Under the pieces are notes generated by a model. It searched no databases. It was given only the letters and a program-made list of their open reading frames with translations, and had not been told where the DNA came from. The translations under genes and the position numbers were made by a program. DNA of 19,837 nucleotides from Zasmidium citrigriseum. Taxonomy: Eukaryota; Ascomycota; Dothideomycetes; Mycosphaerellales; Mycosphaerellaceae. Below, in pieces: positions 18,775 to 19,837 of this stretch (the first letter of the stretch is position 1; every line of letters begins with the position of its first letter). The stretch covers positions 1-19,837 of the forward strand of contig NHNW01000119.1 of assembly GCA_002786025.1 (NCBI GenBank), read 5' to 3'.

Positions 18775-19837
18775 TTAGGTACGCGTTTTTCTTCTCTTTA
18801 GTATACTACCTTCCCCTTTATTACTAATATAGTAGAGATCCTTCTTAGTAGTAATCTTATACTCTAGTACGTCGTCCTCTATCTACTACTTAAACGAATC
18901 CTTATTAGACTATTCTATCTACTTTAACTCTTAATAAAGATAGTAGTAATATATTATAATAGCGCGAAAGATATCTAGATAGTATAACTAATTGTAACGA
19001 GCTTAGTAGTAAGTAATACTAAAGGCCCTCTTGTATCTAATTCCTACTCTAGGTATATAGAGTATATCTCTAGTAATCTTTGCAATTATAGGGAACTATT
19101 ACTTAATATATACCTACTAAGTAAGGATATTATTACTAACTATATTATAGAGGTTCGAAAAGTCTAGATACGTTAGACTACTATAAGTAACTAGTAGCGG
19201 CTACTAGCGATAGGTACTAGCTATAGTTAACGTACCTTTTCGTTTATAATAAAAGAACTCTTCTATAGGGTCGTTGTCTACGTATTAAGAAGAGCTCGTC
19301 TAACTTAAATTTCCTTAAAAGAGTCGTAACTATTTCGTAAGCTTCTATCTCTTACGCTATCTACCTTACGAGTTCTACTACGAGCCGCTTTTAGCTTTAG
19401 AATACTTTCGAAAGAGCTTCTTAAGATAGTTCTAATAATGTTCTTCCTACTCTAGTTCTAAAGCCTATTTAGGTAGCTACTATAACTCGCGCTTCTACGA
19501 TAGATAGAGTAGGATAGTAATACTATATAGATCGCTAAATAATTTAAACGTCTATAAGTAGTATTTATTAAGCTTTTCCTACGCTACCTCTAGAGCTATA
19601 AGTATTCTCTTTTTCTATAGCTTCCGTTTCTTCTTAAGTCGCTATCGAGTAGTATCTATACTATTAAAAATGTAGTTATATAACCTAAAGATAAGGTGTA
19701 GTATTAGCCTATATAACTAACTTATAAGCGCTATCGCTTTAGCGAAAGGCCTCGCTAACTTAATAAGGTATTTAACTTAATTCTACTTAGTATTAGAGAG
19801 CTCTAGCTAGTTAAGCTTATACTCCTTATAGTATTTA
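18775..19837 (-). pseudogene. hAT-family transposase, C-terminal part, RIP-inactivated
   Basis: A minus-strand frame of about 354 codons entering from the right edge and ending at TAA 18777-18775, with no frameshift seen in the C-terminal two thirds. The hAT dimerisation domain lies at about 19125-18990. Two adjacent TAG codons stand for the Trp-Trp pair. Then come Phe-Pro, Ile-Ala-Lys-Ile-Thr-Arg-Asp-Ile-Leu, Ile-Pro, and Arg-Ala-Phe-Ser, the positions of Ala-Arg-Asp-Ile-Leu-Ser-Ile-Pro and Glu-Arg-x-Phe-Ser in active hAT proteins. Upstream, Asp-Asn-Asp-Pro-Ile-Glu-Glu-Phe-Phe is a typical acidic linker. It would cut and paste the element's DNA. The BED zinc finger and most catalytic acidic residues are outside the window. 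The terminal inverted repeat was not located. Confidence 0.8.

Noticed and set aside
1..19837. Reassigned genetic code with TAG and TAA as glutamine
   Set aside because: In-frame TAG/TAA do sit at Gln positions, but also at Trp positions. Cys and His codons have become Tyr, Asp has become Asn, and both strands and non-coding parts lack CA and TG. Mutation, not recoding, explains all of it.
1..19837. tRNA, rRNA or riboswitch genes
   Set aside because: No stretch showed cloverleaf arms with a GTTCGA-type loop or conserved rRNA blocks. RIP would also have damaged any such sequence.

Overview
The window looks like a repeat-induced point mutation (RIP) graveyard from a filamentous ascomycete (Pezizomycotina). 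By eye, CpA and TpG are almost absent on both strands and TpA is in large excess, while CpG, CpC and CpT are common. Coding frames survive as fossils: they run for hundreds of codons with few frameshifts, but CAG, CAA and TGG have become TAG or TAA, TGC and TGT have become TAC and TAT, and ATG has become ATA. That is why almost no open frame remains. No species can be named from the sequence.

Left third (1-7150): nested retrotransposons. A minus-strand Ty3/gypsy copy (A', 1-2281, cut by the window edge) sits inside the RNase H domain of a second, chromodomain-bearing Ty3/gypsy element (B, plus strand, 2282-about 4790). B's 3' LTR abuts the 3' end of a minus-strand gag-like frame with a CCHC knuckle (C, 4849-6888). 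The simplest reading is A' in B in C.

Middle (9291-17086): a complete Ty3/gypsy element of the A' family (A, 7796 bp), with two 212-bp LTRs, ATAAC target-site duplications, gag, a pol frame (protease, RT, RNase H, DD35E-type integrase, chromodomain-like end), a polypurine tract, and a 271-codon antisense frame between pol and the 3' LTR. A and A' are collinear over 2281 bp with no net length difference, but A has lost far more CpA/TpG sites.

Most notable: A is inserted in a minus-strand gene encoding a divergent histone H3-like protein. Its N-terminal tail and first half lie at 17443-17087. Its second half, with a long C-terminal extension carrying three 18-19-residue repeats and a charged helix, lies at 9290-about 8465. 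A second complete H3-like pseudogene (151 codons) lies just upstream at 18300-17845. It has CENP-A-like features: a longer loop 1, an Arg-Trp/Gln pair after it, and Ala-Phe-Leu in helix 2. The right edge (18775-19837) is the C-terminal part of a minus-strand hAT transposase. The stretch 6889-8460 holds nothing firmly recognised.

All domain calls come from reading mutated frames by eye. No database or dinucleotide count was run.
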